Assembly: GCA_910586575.1 (NCBI GenBank)
Contig: CAJUJQ010000002.1
Span: forward strand, 19,472-83,471
Source: an uncultured Clostridia bacterium
GTDB lineage: Bacteria; Bacillota; Clostridia; Oscillospirales; Butyricicoccaceae
Reading direction: 5' to 3'
DNA: 64,000 nt
A model generated the notes under the pieces. It saw only the letters and a list, made by a program, of their open reading frames with translations, had not been told where the DNA came from and searched no databases. This document shows, piece by piece, positions 1 through 8,484 of the stretch. The translations under genes and the position numbers were made by a program. Each line of letters opens with the position of its first letter. Position 1 is the first letter of the stretch.

Positions 1-1
1 C

Positions 2-946
2 GCGGCGGGCATCGAACCGGATACCCCGGCGGCGGTTGTGGAGAACGGCGCGCGCCCGAACCAGCGCAAGGCGGTTTCGACCGTTGCCGCCCTGCCGGAG
101 CGGGCGCGGGAAATGACGCTCAAAAGCCCGGCGGTCATCGTTGTCGGCAGGGTTTGTACCCTCAGCGGGGCTATTGACTGGTTCACGCCGCTGCCGCTGC
201 ACGGGAAAACCATTGCGGTTACCCGCCCAAAGGAGCGGGCGGGCAGCCTTTCCCAAAAGCTGCGCGCGCTGGGCGCGGAGGTGCTGGAATGCCCTTGTAT
301 CGAGAGCGTTTTAAGAACGGATTTATCGGAGCTGCGCGGCGCGCTCGGCGGCGTCTTTGACTGGGCGGTATTCACCAGCCCGACCGGGGTGCGTATGGCG
401 GTGCGCGCGCTGCGGGAGATTGGGCACGACCTGCGGGCGCTGTACGGCATGAAGCTTGCGGCGACCGGCAAAGCTACAGCCGAGGTGCTGGCGGAATATG
501 GCCTGACCGCTGATTTAATCCCCGGAACCTATGACGGCGCGCACCTTGCGGAGGCCCTGCTGAAGGAGGTGCCGGACGGCGGCGCGGTGCTTCTCCTGCG
601 TGCGGCGGGCGGCAGCCCCGAGCTGCCGGAACGGCTGCGGAAAGCGGGGATAACGGCTGCCGATATCCGGCTTTATGATACGCGGCCTCCGGCGGGTGGC
701 GTGCCCGGCCTGCGGGAGCGGCTTGCCGCCGGGACGGTTGACGCGGCAGCGTTTACAAGCGCGTCAACGGTGCGGGGCTTCTTGCAGGCGGCGCAGGGCT
801 GCGACCTGTCCGGGCTTGCCGCCGTATGCATTGGGCAGCAGACCGCGCGGGAAGCGGAGCGCGGCGGGCTCACTGTAAAAATTGCGAAAAACGCCACGAT
901 TGACGACCTGACAAATTGTATCTTGGAGGTGCTTTCAGATGTTTGA
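2..946 (+). CDS. cobA-hemD: Uroporphyrinogen-III methyltransferase / uroporphyrinogen-III synthase fusion, 5' end missing
   Basis: The reading frame is open from base 2, so the gene starts to the left of the window. The first residues (ENGARPNQRKAVSTV, then a PAVIVVGRV stretch) are the C-terminal end of a SUMT/CobA methyltransferase, which makes precorrin-2 from uroporphyrinogen III with SAM. From about window base 190 a HemD domain follows (GKTIAVTRP, VFTSPTGV, AAFTSASTV), which closes and inverts ring D of hydroxymethylbilane. Fused CobA-HemD proteins are common in Clostridia. The stop overlaps hemL by 8 bp, indicating translational coupling at the head of the visible cobalamin operon. Confidence 0.9.
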   Translation, partial: AAGIEPDTPAAVVENGARPNQRKAVSTVAALPERAREMTLKSPAVIVVGRVCTLSGAIDWFTPLPLHGKTIAVTRPKERAGSLSQKLRALGAEVLECPCIESVLRTDLSELRGALGGVFDWAVFTSPTGVRMAVRALREIGHDLRALYGMKLAATGKATAEVLAEYGLTADLIPGTYDGAHLAEALLKEVPDGGAVLLLRAAGGSPELPERLRKAGITAADIRLYDTRPPAGGVPGLRERLAAGTVDAAAFTSASTVRGFLQAAQGCDLSGLAAVCIGQQTAREAERGGLTVKIAKNATIDDLTNCILEVLSDV

Positions 947-2240
947 CCATACAACACGGCCGGAATCGGCAGCGCTGTTTGAACGCGCCCAAAGGGTGCT
1001 CCCCGGCGGGGTCAATTCCCCGGTGCGCGCGTTCCGCGCGGTAGGCGGCATACCGCCGTTCCTCGTGCGCGGCGAGGGCTGCCGCGTCTGGGACGCGGAC
1101 GGCAGGGAATACCTGGACTTCGTCGGCTCCTGGGGGCCGCTGATTCTGGGGCACAGCCATCCGGAGGTGCTGGAAGCCGTCGCCGAAGCCATGCGGGACG
1201 GGCTGTCCTTTGGCGCGCCGACCGCACGGGAGGTCGAAATGGCGGAGCTGTTGGCCGAAATCGTCCCGCACATCGACATGGTGCGCATGGTCAATTCGGG
1301 CACCGAGGCGGTCATGAGCGCGGTGCGCGTGGCGCGCGGCGTGACCGGGCGCGGCAAGCTCATCAAATTTGACGGCTGCTATCACGGCCATTCCGACGCG
1401 ATGCTCGTCGGCGCAGGCTCGGGCGCGCTGACCCAGGGCGTGCCGGATTCCGCCGGGGTGACGGCGGGCGCGGCGCAGGATACGCTGCTCGCGAAATATA
1501 ACGATTTATCCTCGGTTTCGGCACTGTTTGACGCCAACCGGGGGCAGGTTGCGGCGGTCATTGTGGAGCCGGTCGCCGCCAATATGGGCGTTGTCCCGCC
1601 TGAGGAAGGTTTTCTGCAAGGGCTGCGCGGCTTGTGCGACCGCAACGGCGCGCTGCTGATTTTCGACGAGGTGATTACCGGCTTCCGGCTCGGGCTGGGC
1701 GGTGCGCAGGCATTTTTTGGCGTGCGGGCAGACCTTGTCACCTTCGGGAAAATCATCGGCGGCGGGATGCCGGTCGGCGCTTACGCGGGGCGGCGTGAGT
1801 TGATGAGCCAGGTCGCCCCGACCGGGCCAATCTATCAGGCGGGGACGCTTTCGGGCAACCCCGTGGCAATGGCGGCGGGGATTTCCCAGCTGCGAATTTT
1901 GCATAGCCACCCGGAATATTACACGCAGATTGCGGAAAACGCCTCGTTTATGGCGGAAAAGCTGCGGGAAGCTGCCCAAAAGCACGGTATTCCCATGCAG
2001 GTCAACCAATGCGGCGCGCTGCTCTGCCCCTACTTTACAGAAACGCCAGTGCGCTCGTTTGACGGCGCGAAAGCGTCCGATTTGAACCGGTTCCGCGCGT
2101 ATTTCCATGAAATGCTGGGACGCGGAATTTATCTGGCGCCGTCGCAGTATGAGGCGGTGTTTGTGAACGTCAGCCACAGCAGGGCGGATATCGAAACCGC
2201 CTGCGCGGCAGCAGAAGAAAGCCTCGCGGCGCTTACGTGA
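939..2240 (+). CDS. hemL: Glutamate-1-semialdehyde 2,1-aminomutase
   Basis: 433 aa, full length for HemL. A PLP-dependent class-III aminotransferase that converts glutamate-1-semialdehyde to 5-aminolevulinate, the C5-pathway entry to tetrapyrroles. Visible hallmarks are the N-terminal PGGVNSPVRAF, the FVGSWGPLILGHSHP stretch, GTEAVMSAVRVAR, the FDEVITGFR cofactor motif and the PLP lysine in VTFGKIIGGGMPVG (about Lys271). It overlaps the end of cobA-hemD, placing precursor supply in the same transcript as B12 synthesis. The function is essentially certain from motifs. Confidence 0.96.
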   Translation: MFDHTTRPESAALFERAQRVLPGGVNSPVRAFRAVGGIPPFLVRGEGCRVWDADGREYLDFVGSWGPLILGHSHPEVLEAVAEAMRDGLSFGAPTAREVEMAELLAEIVPHIDMVRMVNSGTEAVMSAVRVARGVTGRGKLIKFDGCYHGHSDAMLVGAGSGALTQGVPDSAGVTAGAAQDTLLAKYNDLSSVSALFDANRGQVAAVIVEPVAANMGVVPPEEGFLQGLRGLCDRNGALLIFDEVITGFRLGLGGAQAFFGVRADLVTFGKIIGGGMPVGAYAGRRELMSQVAPTGPIYQAGTLSGNPVAMAAGISQLRILHSHPEYYTQIAENASFMAEKLREAAQKHGIPMQVNQCGALLCPYFTETPVRSFDGAKASDLNRFRAYFHEMLGRGIYLAPSQYEAVFVNVSHSRADIETACAAAEESLAALT

Positions 2241-2256
2241 AAGGAACGGGAAGTAA

Positions 2257-3456
2257 ATGCGTCACTTTACGATTATCGGCGCGGGGCTGGGCGCGGCGGA
2301 CGGACTGACCGGCGAGGCAAGGGCGGCGCTGCTTGCGGCGGAGCGCGTGTTTGGCACGCGGCGGCTGGCGGAGCAGCTTTCAGAACTGCGGGAAATTGAG
2401 TGCTGCCCATTCTCTGCCCTGGCGGAGCGCGCGCGGGAATCGGGCGCGGAACGCGCGGCAGTGCTGGTTTCCGGCGACCCCGGCTTTTTCAGCGCGGCGC
2501 AGGCACTCCGGCAGGCGCTTCTGCCCTGCGGCGAGGTGGAAACCCTCTGCGGGGTGAGCAGCTTGCAGGCATTTTGTGCGCGGCTGGGCGCGCGCTGGGA
2601 CGATGCGTTGTTTGTCAGCCTGCATGGGCGGGCGGGCAGCCTGCTGGGCGCTGCAAGCTATCACAAAAAAGTGTTTGCGCTCACCGGCGGGGAACGGCGC
2701 GCCGACGCGCTTTGCCGGGAGCTTGCCCGGGCGGGGCTGGGGGAAATCCCGGTCGCGCTGGGTAAAAACCTCGGCGGGGCGGACGAGCGCATTTTCCGGG
2801 GTACGGCGGCGCAGGCGGCGGTGCTGGAATGCGGCGACCTCGCGGTGCTGCTGGTGCAGAACCCGCACCCGGCGGAGCCGTCCCGCGCGCTGTTTGACTG
2901 TGATTTCGTTCGGGGCAACGTCCCCATGACCAAGCAGGAGATACGATGGACGGCGGCGGCGCTGCTCTCCCCGCAGCCCGAGGGCGTTGTATATGATATC
3001 GGCGCGGGAACCGGCTCGGTGGCGATCGAGCTGGGGCGGCGGGCATATCGCGGCACGGTGTTCGCCATCGAGCGCAAGCCGGAAGCGCTTACTTTGATTG
3101 AGCAGAACCGGCGGGCGCTGGGAGGCTTCAACGTCCTGCCCGTGGAGGGGCGCGCCCCCGAAGCGTTGGAGCCGCTTCCCGCGCCGGACGTGGTTTTTAT
3201 CGGCGGCTCAGGCGGGAACCTTTGTGAAATCCTGCGGCTGCTGCATGGCAAAAACCCGGCGGCGCGCGTTGTTATCAGCGCCATTACGCTGGAAACGCTG
3301 GGGGAAGCGCGCCGAGCCCTGCGCGAATGCGGTTTTGAAGGGGTGGAGGTCTGTCAGCTGGCATCCGCGCGCGGCAAGACGGTCGGCGGCTGCACCATGA
3401 TGGCCGCGAATAATCCGGTTTTCCTGATTTCCGGGGGAGGGCAGCACCGTGCATGA
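2257..3456 (+). CDS. cbiET: Precorrin-6Y / cobalt-precorrin C5,15-methyltransferase with decarboxylase (CbiE-CbiT fusion)
   Basis: 399 aa made of two fused domains. Residues 1 to about 205 are a CbiE-type tetrapyrrole methylase (start ITIIGAGLGAADGLT, VLVSGDPGFFSAA). Residues about 220-399 are a CbiT Rossmann methyltransferase (PMTKQEIRW, YDIGAGTGSVAIELG, VFIGGSGGN). Together they methylate C5 and C15 and decarboxylate the ring C acetate. An RBS (AAGGAACGGGAAG) precedes the ATG. It is the CobL-type fusion, present once, in operon order typical of the anaerobic route. The 3' end overlaps cbiA by 8 bp. Confidence 0.94.
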   Translation: MRHFTIIGAGLGAADGLTGEARAALLAAERVFGTRRLAEQLSELREIECCPFSALAERARESGAERAAVLVSGDPGFFSAAQALRQALLPCGEVETLCGVSSLQAFCARLGARWDDALFVSLHGRAGSLLGAASYHKKVFALTGGERRADALCRELARAGLGEIPVALGKNLGGADERIFRGTAAQAAVLECGDLAVLLVQNPHPAEPSRALFDCDFVRGNVPMTKQEIRWTAAALLSPQPEGVVYDIGAGTGSVAIELGRRAYRGTVFAIERKPEALTLIEQNRRALGGFNVLPVEGRAPEALEPLPAPDVVFIGGSGGNLCEILRLLHGKNPAARVVISAITLETLGEARRALRECGFEGVEVCQLASARGKTVGGCTMMAANNPVFLISGGGQHRA

Positions 3457-4795
3457 CCGCATTTTAATTGCCGGGACCGGTTCGGGCTGCGGCAAAACGA
3501 CCGTGACAAGCGCGGTGCTGCGGGCGCTGCAACGGCGGGGCGTGCCGCTGCGGGCGTTCAAGTGCGGGCCGGACTACATCGACCCCATGTTCCATACCGC
3601 CGTGCTGGGCATACCGTCCCGAAACCTTGATCTTTTCTTTGAGGATGGGACCGGGGTGCGCGGACAGCTCGCGCGGGCGCTGCCGCCGGGGGCGGTCGGC
3701 GTGATGGAGGGCGTGATGGGCTTTTATGATGGGATATCGGGCACGACCGATACCGCATCCGCCGCCCATCTCGCGCGCGTGGCGGGAACGCCCGCCGTGC
3801 TGGTCGCGCGCCCGAAGGGACAGTCGCTGTCGCTTGCGGCGGTGCTGAAGGGCTTCCGTGAGTTCGCACCCAACACGGCGGCAGGGGTGATCCTGAACGG
3901 CGTTTCACACGGGATGTATCCGTTTTACCGTGAAATCGCGGAGAAATCCGGACTGAAGGTTTACGGCTATTTGCCGGAGCTGCCGGAAGCGTCCATTCCC
4001 GAACGCCACCTTGGGCTTGTCACCGCGCAGGAGATGGAGCGCTTGCAGGAAAAGCTCGACCTGCTTGCCGGCGCGGCGGAGGACGGGATTGACCTGGACG
4101 GCCTGCTCACGCTTGCGCGGGGCGCGTCGGCGCTGGCAGACGAAACTGCCCCGCTGCTTCCGGCCTGCAAACAACGGCTGCGCGTCGCGGTTGCGCGGGA
4201 CACGGCGTTTTGCTTTTACTATGAGGATAACCTTGATGTTTTGCGCGCACTGGGCGCGGAAATCGTGCCGTTTTCGCCGCTGCTGGACGCGGGATTGCCG
4301 CCGGGGATAGACGGGCTGTATCTTGGCGGCGGCTACCCCGAGCTGCACGCGGCGCGCCTTGCAGGGAACGCTTCCATGCGGGAGGCGGTGCGCCGGGCGG
4401 TCAGCGGCGGCCTGCCCACCATTGCGGAGTGCGGCGGATTCCTCTATCTGCACGAAACCCTGTCCGGCGCGGATGGGATTCCTTACCCCATGGCGGGGGT
4501 GCTCCCCGGCGGCGCGCGGCTGACCACGCAGCTGCAAAACTTCGGCTATGTGACACTCACCGCGCAGCGGCCTTCCCTGCTTGCGGACGAGGGGCAAAGC
4601 ATCCGCGCGCATGAATTCCACTACGCCTGCGCCCCCGACTGCGGCGGCGCGTTCCGCGCGGAAAAGCCGAACGGCAGGGCGTGGGACTGCGTACAGGCAA
4701 CCGATACCCTTTATGCGGGCTTCCCGCATTTATATTTTCGTTCCAACCTTGATTTTGCGGCGCGGTTCCTCCGGGCATGCGCCGCGGGGAGATGA
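3449..4795 (+). CDS. cbiA: Cobyrinic acid a,c-diamide synthase
   Basis: 448 aa with a GTG start, chosen because GGGGAGGG lies 7 nt upstream. It amidates the a and c side chains of cobyrinic acid using glutamine and ATP. The N-terminal dethiobiotin-synthetase-like domain has the P-loop GTGSGCGKTT and FKCGPDYIDPMFH. The C-terminal class-I glutaminase-like domain has the nucleophile Cys in TIAECGGFLYL and a terminal His in RAHEFHY. Length and motifs fit CbiA/CobB. It overlaps cbiET and is followed 5 bp later by cobT. Confidence 0.95.
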   Translation: MHDRILIAGTGSGCGKTTVTSAVLRALQRRGVPLRAFKCGPDYIDPMFHTAVLGIPSRNLDLFFEDGTGVRGQLARALPPGAVGVMEGVMGFYDGISGTTDTASAAHLARVAGTPAVLVARPKGQSLSLAAVLKGFREFAPNTAAGVILNGVSHGMYPFYREIAEKSGLKVYGYLPELPEASIPERHLGLVTAQEMERLQEKLDLLAGAAEDGIDLDGLLTLARGASALADETAPLLPACKQRLRVAVARDTAFCFYYEDNLDVLRALGAEIVPFSPLLDAGLPPGIDGLYLGGGYPELHAARLAGNASMREAVRRAVSGGLPTIAECGGFLYLHETLSGADGIPYPMAGVLPGGARLTTQLQNFGYVTLTAQRPSLLADEGQSIRAHEFHYACAPDCGGAFRAEKPNGRAWDCVQATDTLYAGFPHLYFRSNLDFAARFLRACAAGR

Positions 4796-4800
4796 CTTGA

Positions 4801-5859
4801 ATGACTTTAACTGAGACGATAAGCGCAATCAAACCCTTATGTGAAAGCAGCATGCGGGCGGCTGAGCGCCGCTTTCAAAACCTTGCCATTCCACTTGGAA
4901 GCCTCGGGCTGCTGGAAAACGCGATTGTGCAGCTCGCCGGAATCCAGCGCCGCACCATACCGGAGATTGGCCGACGCGCGGCGGTGGTGTTCTGCGCGGA
5001 TAACGGCGTTGTGGCGCAGGGCGTGACCCAATGCGGATGGGAAGTGACGGCGACCGTCACCGAAAACATGAACGAGGGGAAAAGCGCGGTCTGCCTGATG
5101 GCGGCGCGGCAGGGGATGGATGTTTACCCGGTCGATATTGGCGTGGCGCGCGAGGTGCGCGGGGACAATATCATCCGCCGGAAGCTGATGTACGGCACGC
5201 GGGATATGACCGAGGACTCCGCTATGACGCGGGAGACCTGTGTGAAAGCAATTGAAACCGGTATCGAAATAGCGGGATTCTGCGCGGAAAGGGGCTATCA
5301 GGTTTTGTGCGCCGGGGAAATGGGAATCGGCAACACAACGACCTCAGCCGCCGTCAGCGCGGTATTCCTGGGGCGGACGCCGGAAGAGGTTGTCGGGCGC
5401 GGCGCGGGGCTTTCAAGCGCAGGGCTTGCGCGCAAAACCGAAGCCGTGCGCAAGGCGCTTGCGCTCCACAAACCCGACCCTGCGGACCCGATTGACGTGC
5501 TGTCCAAGGTCGGCGGGCTGGACATCGCCGGGATGGCGGGGCTGTACCTGGGCGGGGCGCTTCACGGCGTGCCGGTGGTGATGGACGGTGTCATTTCCTC
5601 GGTTGCGGCGCTGGCGGCGGCGCGGCTGTGCCCGGTGGCGGGCGGCTACATCCTGCCGTCGCACCAGTCGGCGGAGCCGGTGGGAAAGCTGCTGCTGGAA
5701 GCGCTGGGTGAAAAGCCGTTCCTGACGGCGGGGATGCGGCTCGGCGAGGGCACCGGCGCGGCGGCGGCGGTCGGGGTGATTGACCTTGCGCTGGCGGTTT
5801 ACCGCGAGATGGCGAGCTTTGATGACGCGGGCATTGAAGCCTACCAGCCGCTTACATAA
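4801..5859 (+). CDS. cobT: Nicotinate-nucleotide--dimethylbenzimidazole phosphoribosyltransferase
   Basis: 352 aa, the normal CobT length. It activates the lower-ligand base by transferring phosphoribosyl from nicotinate mononucleotide, giving alpha-ribazole phosphate. Recognisable motifs are the N-terminal QFPLGSLG-like segment (FQNLAIPLGSLGLLE), FCADNGVVAQGVT, GEMGIGNTTTSAA, GGLDIAGMAG and the catalytic glutamate in RLGEGTGAA near the C-terminus. It sits between cbiA and cobU in the nucleotide-loop assembly block. The window has no bluB or bza genes, so the source of the lower base cannot be judged here. Confidence 0.95.
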   Translation: MTLTETISAIKPLCESSMRAAERRFQNLAIPLGSLGLLENAIVQLAGIQRRTIPEIGRRAAVVFCADNGVVAQGVTQCGWEVTATVTENMNEGKSAVCLMAARQGMDVYPVDIGVAREVRGDNIIRRKLMYGTRDMTEDSAMTRETCVKAIETGIEIAGFCAERGYQVLCAGEMGIGNTTTSAAVSAVFLGRTPEEVVGRGAGLSSAGLARKTEAVRKALALHKPDPADPIDVLSKVGGLDIAGMAGLYLGGALHGVPVVMDGVISSVAALAAARLCPVAGGYILPSHQSAEPVGKLLLEALGEKPFLTAGMRLGEGTGAAAAVGVIDLALAVYREMASFDDAGIEAYQPLT

Positions 5860-5864
5860 CCGCG

Positions 5865-6386
5865 ATGCTGATCCTGGTAACAGGGGGCGCGGCTTCCGGG
5901 AAATCGGTGCACGCCGAGCGCCTGCTCTGTGAAGCTGCCCCGCGAGGGGAACGCCTGTATGTCGCCGCCATGCAGCCCTTTGGCGAGGCGGCACAGCGGC
6001 GGATTGCCCGCCACCGTGAGCTTCGGAAAGGAAAGGGGTTTGAGACGGCGGAACGCTATACCGGCCTTGCGCAGTTTATCCCGCCGCGCCGTTTCGAGGG
6101 AATTTTACTCGAATGCCTGTCCAACCTGCTTGCCAACGAAATGTTTTCGCCGGACGGCGCGGGGGAAGCGGCGGCGGGTGCAGTGATGGACGGCGTTTCC
6201 GCGCTGGAAGCGCACTGCGGGACGCTGGTTGCGGTGACAAATGAAATCTTTTTGGACGGCGTCGCCTATCCGGAGGAAACCGCGCGTTATATCCGCGCGC
6301 TGGCAGAGGTTAACCGTGCGCTGGCTGGGCGCGCCGACGCCGTTTATGAATCGGTCTGCGGCATTTTGTGTCAGATAAAGGGGTGA
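5865..6386 (+). CDS. cobU: Adenosylcobinamide kinase / adenosylcobinamide-phosphate guanylyltransferase
   Basis: 173 aa. CobU phosphorylates adenosylcobinamide and then transfers GMP to give AdoCbi-GDP. The P-loop GGAASGKSVHAE and the segment RRIARHRELRKGKGF, which holds the histidine that becomes guanylylated in CobU, are both visible, as is LLECLSNLLAN. The usual NEVGxGVVP motif is altered to NEIFLDGVAYPEETARY, so this copy is somewhat divergent. A second, shorter CobU-like gene three positions downstream keeps that motif instead. Start ATG follows CobT by 5 bp. Confidence 0.9.
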   Translation: MLILVTGGAASGKSVHAERLLCEAAPRGERLYVAAMQPFGEAAQRRIARHRELRKGKGFETAERYTGLAQFIPPRRFEGILLECLSNLLANEMFSPDGAGEAAAGAVMDGVSALEAHCGTLVAVTNEIFLDGVAYPEETARYIRALAEVNRALAGRADAVYESVCGILCQIKG

Positions 6387-6393
6387 ACTGCGA

Positions 6394-7179
6394 ATGAAAA
6401 CGGTTTGGAGCGGCTTCTGTGTTGCGTTTTCGCTGTATTCCGCAATCCCGGTGCCGCAGCTCCCGTGGGAGAAAAAAACCATGCGGTGGGCGCTCGGCTT
6501 CCTGCCGCTGGTCGGCGTGCTGGCGGGCGCATTGGAGGTGCTTTGGTTCTGGTTCTGCCGGGAAACGGGCGCGGAAGCGATGTTTTACGCTGTTTTTGCG
6601 GCGCTTCTGCCGGCAGCGGTGAGCGGCGGCATCCATCTGGACGGCTTCGCCGACACCTGTGACGCGTTGTGCTCCTTCGGGGAGCGGGAAAAGCGCCTTG
6701 CCATTTTGAAGGACCCGCACATTGGCGCGTTTGGCGTGATTTGGCTGGCGGCGTTCCTGCTTGCGGAGGCGGCGTGCTTCGCGCAGATATACCGGAAACC
6801 GGCGCTCTTGCCGCTGGCGGCGGCGGGCTTTGCGCTTTCCCGCGCGGTGGGCGGGCGCAAAATCGTCACCATCCCTTGTGCGAAGGACTCCGGGCTGGCG
6901 TATCTGTTCGCCGAAGGCAGCGATAAAAAGGCAGTCTCTTTGACACTCGCGGCGGAATGGCTGCTCGGTGCGGCGGGGCTGCTGCTGTGGGCGGCGCGCC
7001 GGGGTGTTGGAACCGCCGTGCCCCTTTGCCTGCTGCTGGTGCTGCTGTGGAGCGCGTGGCACAGGCGGCTCTGCCTGCGCGATTTCGGCGGGATTACGGG
7101 TGATTTGACCGGCTTTTTTATCTCGACAGCGGAATTGCTGACGCTTGCGGTTTCCGCGCTTGGAGGTCTTATTTTATGA
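6394..7179 (+). CDS. cobS: Adenosylcobinamide-GDP ribazoletransferase (cobalamin synthase)
   Basis: 261 aa integral membrane protein that joins AdoCbi-GDP to alpha-ribazole (or its phosphate) to complete cobalamin. The sequence shows the N-terminal FSLYSAIPVP segment, the conserved GGIHLDGFADTCDALCSF motif with acidic metal-binding residues, DPHIGAFGV and several hydrophobic segments. The C-terminal hydrophobic stretch ends four bases inside the next gene, so the two are translationally coupled. Function is clear from family motifs. Confidence 0.94.
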   Translation: MKTVWSGFCVAFSLYSAIPVPQLPWEKKTMRWALGFLPLVGVLAGALEVLWFWFCRETGAEAMFYAVFAALLPAAVSGGIHLDGFADTCDALCSFGEREKRLAILKDPHIGAFGVIWLAAFLLAEAACFAQIYRKPALLPLAAAGFALSRAVGGRKIVTIPCAKDSGLAYLFAEGSDKKAVSLTLAAEWLLGAAGLLLWAARRGVGTAVPLCLLLVLLWSAWHRRLCLRDFGGITGDLTGFFISTAELLTLAVSALGGLIL

Positions 7180-7493
7180 CGGTTTTGATTGTCGGCGGCG
7201 CCTATCAGGGCAAGGCCGCTTTCGCAAAAAAGCAATATCCGGAGCTGCCGCTGGTGTGCAATCTGCATCAAAAGGTGCGGGAAACCCTGGAAACGGGCGG
7301 CGACCCGCAGGCGCTTTTGCCGGAGCTGCTGGGGAAGGCGGTCACCTGTGACGAAATCGGCTGCGGCGTGGTTCCCATTGAACCATTCGAGGAGCGCTGG
7401 CGCGAGGAAACCGGGCGGCTGTGCTGCGCGCTCGCGGCGCGGGCGGACGCCGTTTATCGCGTGTGGGCCTGCATCCCGCAAAAGATTAAATAG
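7176..7493 (+). CDS. Short CobU-like protein
   Basis: 105 aa. It reads as a shrunken CobU: a P-loop-like start (VLIVGGAYQGKAAFAKK), then directly TCDEIGCGVVPIEP, which matches the NEVGxGVVP motif of CobU, and the family ending RADAVYRVWACIPQKIK. The central part of CobU, including the guanylylated histidine region, is absent. The Ser/Thr that normally ends the P-loop is replaced by Ala. It overlaps cobS by 4 bp and lies within the operon, so it is probably expressed. Whether it helps the longer CobU, binds a nucleotide, or is a relic is not known. Confidence 0.8.
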   Translation: MTVLIVGGAYQGKAAFAKKQYPELPLVCNLHQKVRETLETGGDPQALLPELLGKAVTCDEIGCGVVPIEPFEERWREETGRLCCALAARADAVYRVWACIPQKIK

Positions 7494-7509
7494 CCGGGGA
7501 CGTGATAAT

Positions 7510-8466
7510 ATGAGGTTTGCGGTATTGGCGGTGTGCGGTTTCGTGTCAGACGCGCTGTTTGGCGACCCCGCGTGGCTTCCACATCCGGTTTGCGCGGTCG
7601 GGGCGCTCATTTACTGGCTGGAAAAGTGGCTGCGGCGGATATTTCCCCCGACTCCGCGCGGGGAAACGGCGGCGGGCGTGCTGCTGTGGCTGTGTGTGAC
7701 CGGGGCAGGCTTCGGCGTGACGGCGCTTGTGCTTGCCGCGCTGGGGCGGGTTTCCCCGTGGCTGCGGCTGGCGGCGGAGTCCGTTTTGTGCGGCATGATC
7801 CTTGCGCGGGACAGCCTTGCGAAAGCCGCCCGGCACGTGGAAACCGCGCTGGGGGAATCGCTTGAAGCGGGGCGGGAGGCGGTCGGCTGGTATGTCGGGC
7901 GCGACACCTCCGGGCTGTCCCGTGAGGGGGTGCTCAAAGCCGCTGTGGAAACCGTCGCTGAAAATACGACGGATGGCGTAATTGCGCCGCTGTGTTTCCT
8001 GCTGATGGGCGGCGCGCCGTTCGGCATGTGGTATAAATCGGTCAACACGCTGGATTCCATGGTGGGCTATCACAATGAAAAATACGAGTATTTCGGAAAA
8101 TGTTCCGCGAAAATGGACGACCTTGCGAATTACCTTCCGGCGCGGCTTTCGGCGCTCCTGCTGATTGCGGCGGCAGCGCTCTCCGGGCTGGACGGCGCGG
8201 GCGCGCTGCGCGTCTGGAAACGCGACCGCCGCAAGCACAAAAGCCCCAATGCCGGGCAGACCGAATCCGCGGCGGCGGGCGCGCTCGGCGTGCAGCTCGG
8301 CGGGGACGCGGTATATTTTGGCAAAAGGGTGGAAAAGGCGGCGCTGGGTGACGCGAAACATTCCATAGAAGCCGCCGACCTTACCCGTACCGTGCGGCTG
8401 ATGAACCTTGCGTCTTTGCTGGCGCTGGGGCTGGGCGTGCTGGCGCGGTTTGTTGTTTTTCTGTAG
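7510..8466 (+). CDS. cbiB: Adenosylcobinamide-phosphate synthase
   Basis: 318 aa from the ATG at 7510. The frame is open further upstream, but the protein similarity begins here (MRFAVLAVCGFVSDALFGDP) and GGGGACG lies just ahead. CbiB joins adenosylcobyric acid with aminopropanol phosphate (or aminopropanol) to form cobinamide (phosphate). Multiple hydrophobic segments and the family motifs DPAWLPHPVCAVG, VAENTTDGVIAPL, YKSVNTLDSMVGY and NAGQTESAAAGALGVQLGG are visible. It is coupled with cobD, which makes its substrate. Confidence 0.94.
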   Translation: MRFAVLAVCGFVSDALFGDPAWLPHPVCAVGALIYWLEKWLRRIFPPTPRGETAAGVLLWLCVTGAGFGVTALVLAALGRVSPWLRLAAESVLCGMILARDSLAKAARHVETALGESLEAGREAVGWYVGRDTSGLSREGVLKAAVETVAENTTDGVIAPLCFLLMGGAPFGMWYKSVNTLDSMVGYHNEKYEYFGKCSAKMDDLANYLPARLSALLLIAAAALSGLDGAGALRVWKRDRRKHKSPNAGQTESAAAGALGVQLGGDAVYFGKRVEKAALGDAKHSIEAADLTRTVRLMNLASLLALGLGVLARFVVFL

Positions 8467-8484
8467 ATTTGAAAGGGTGAGGAT

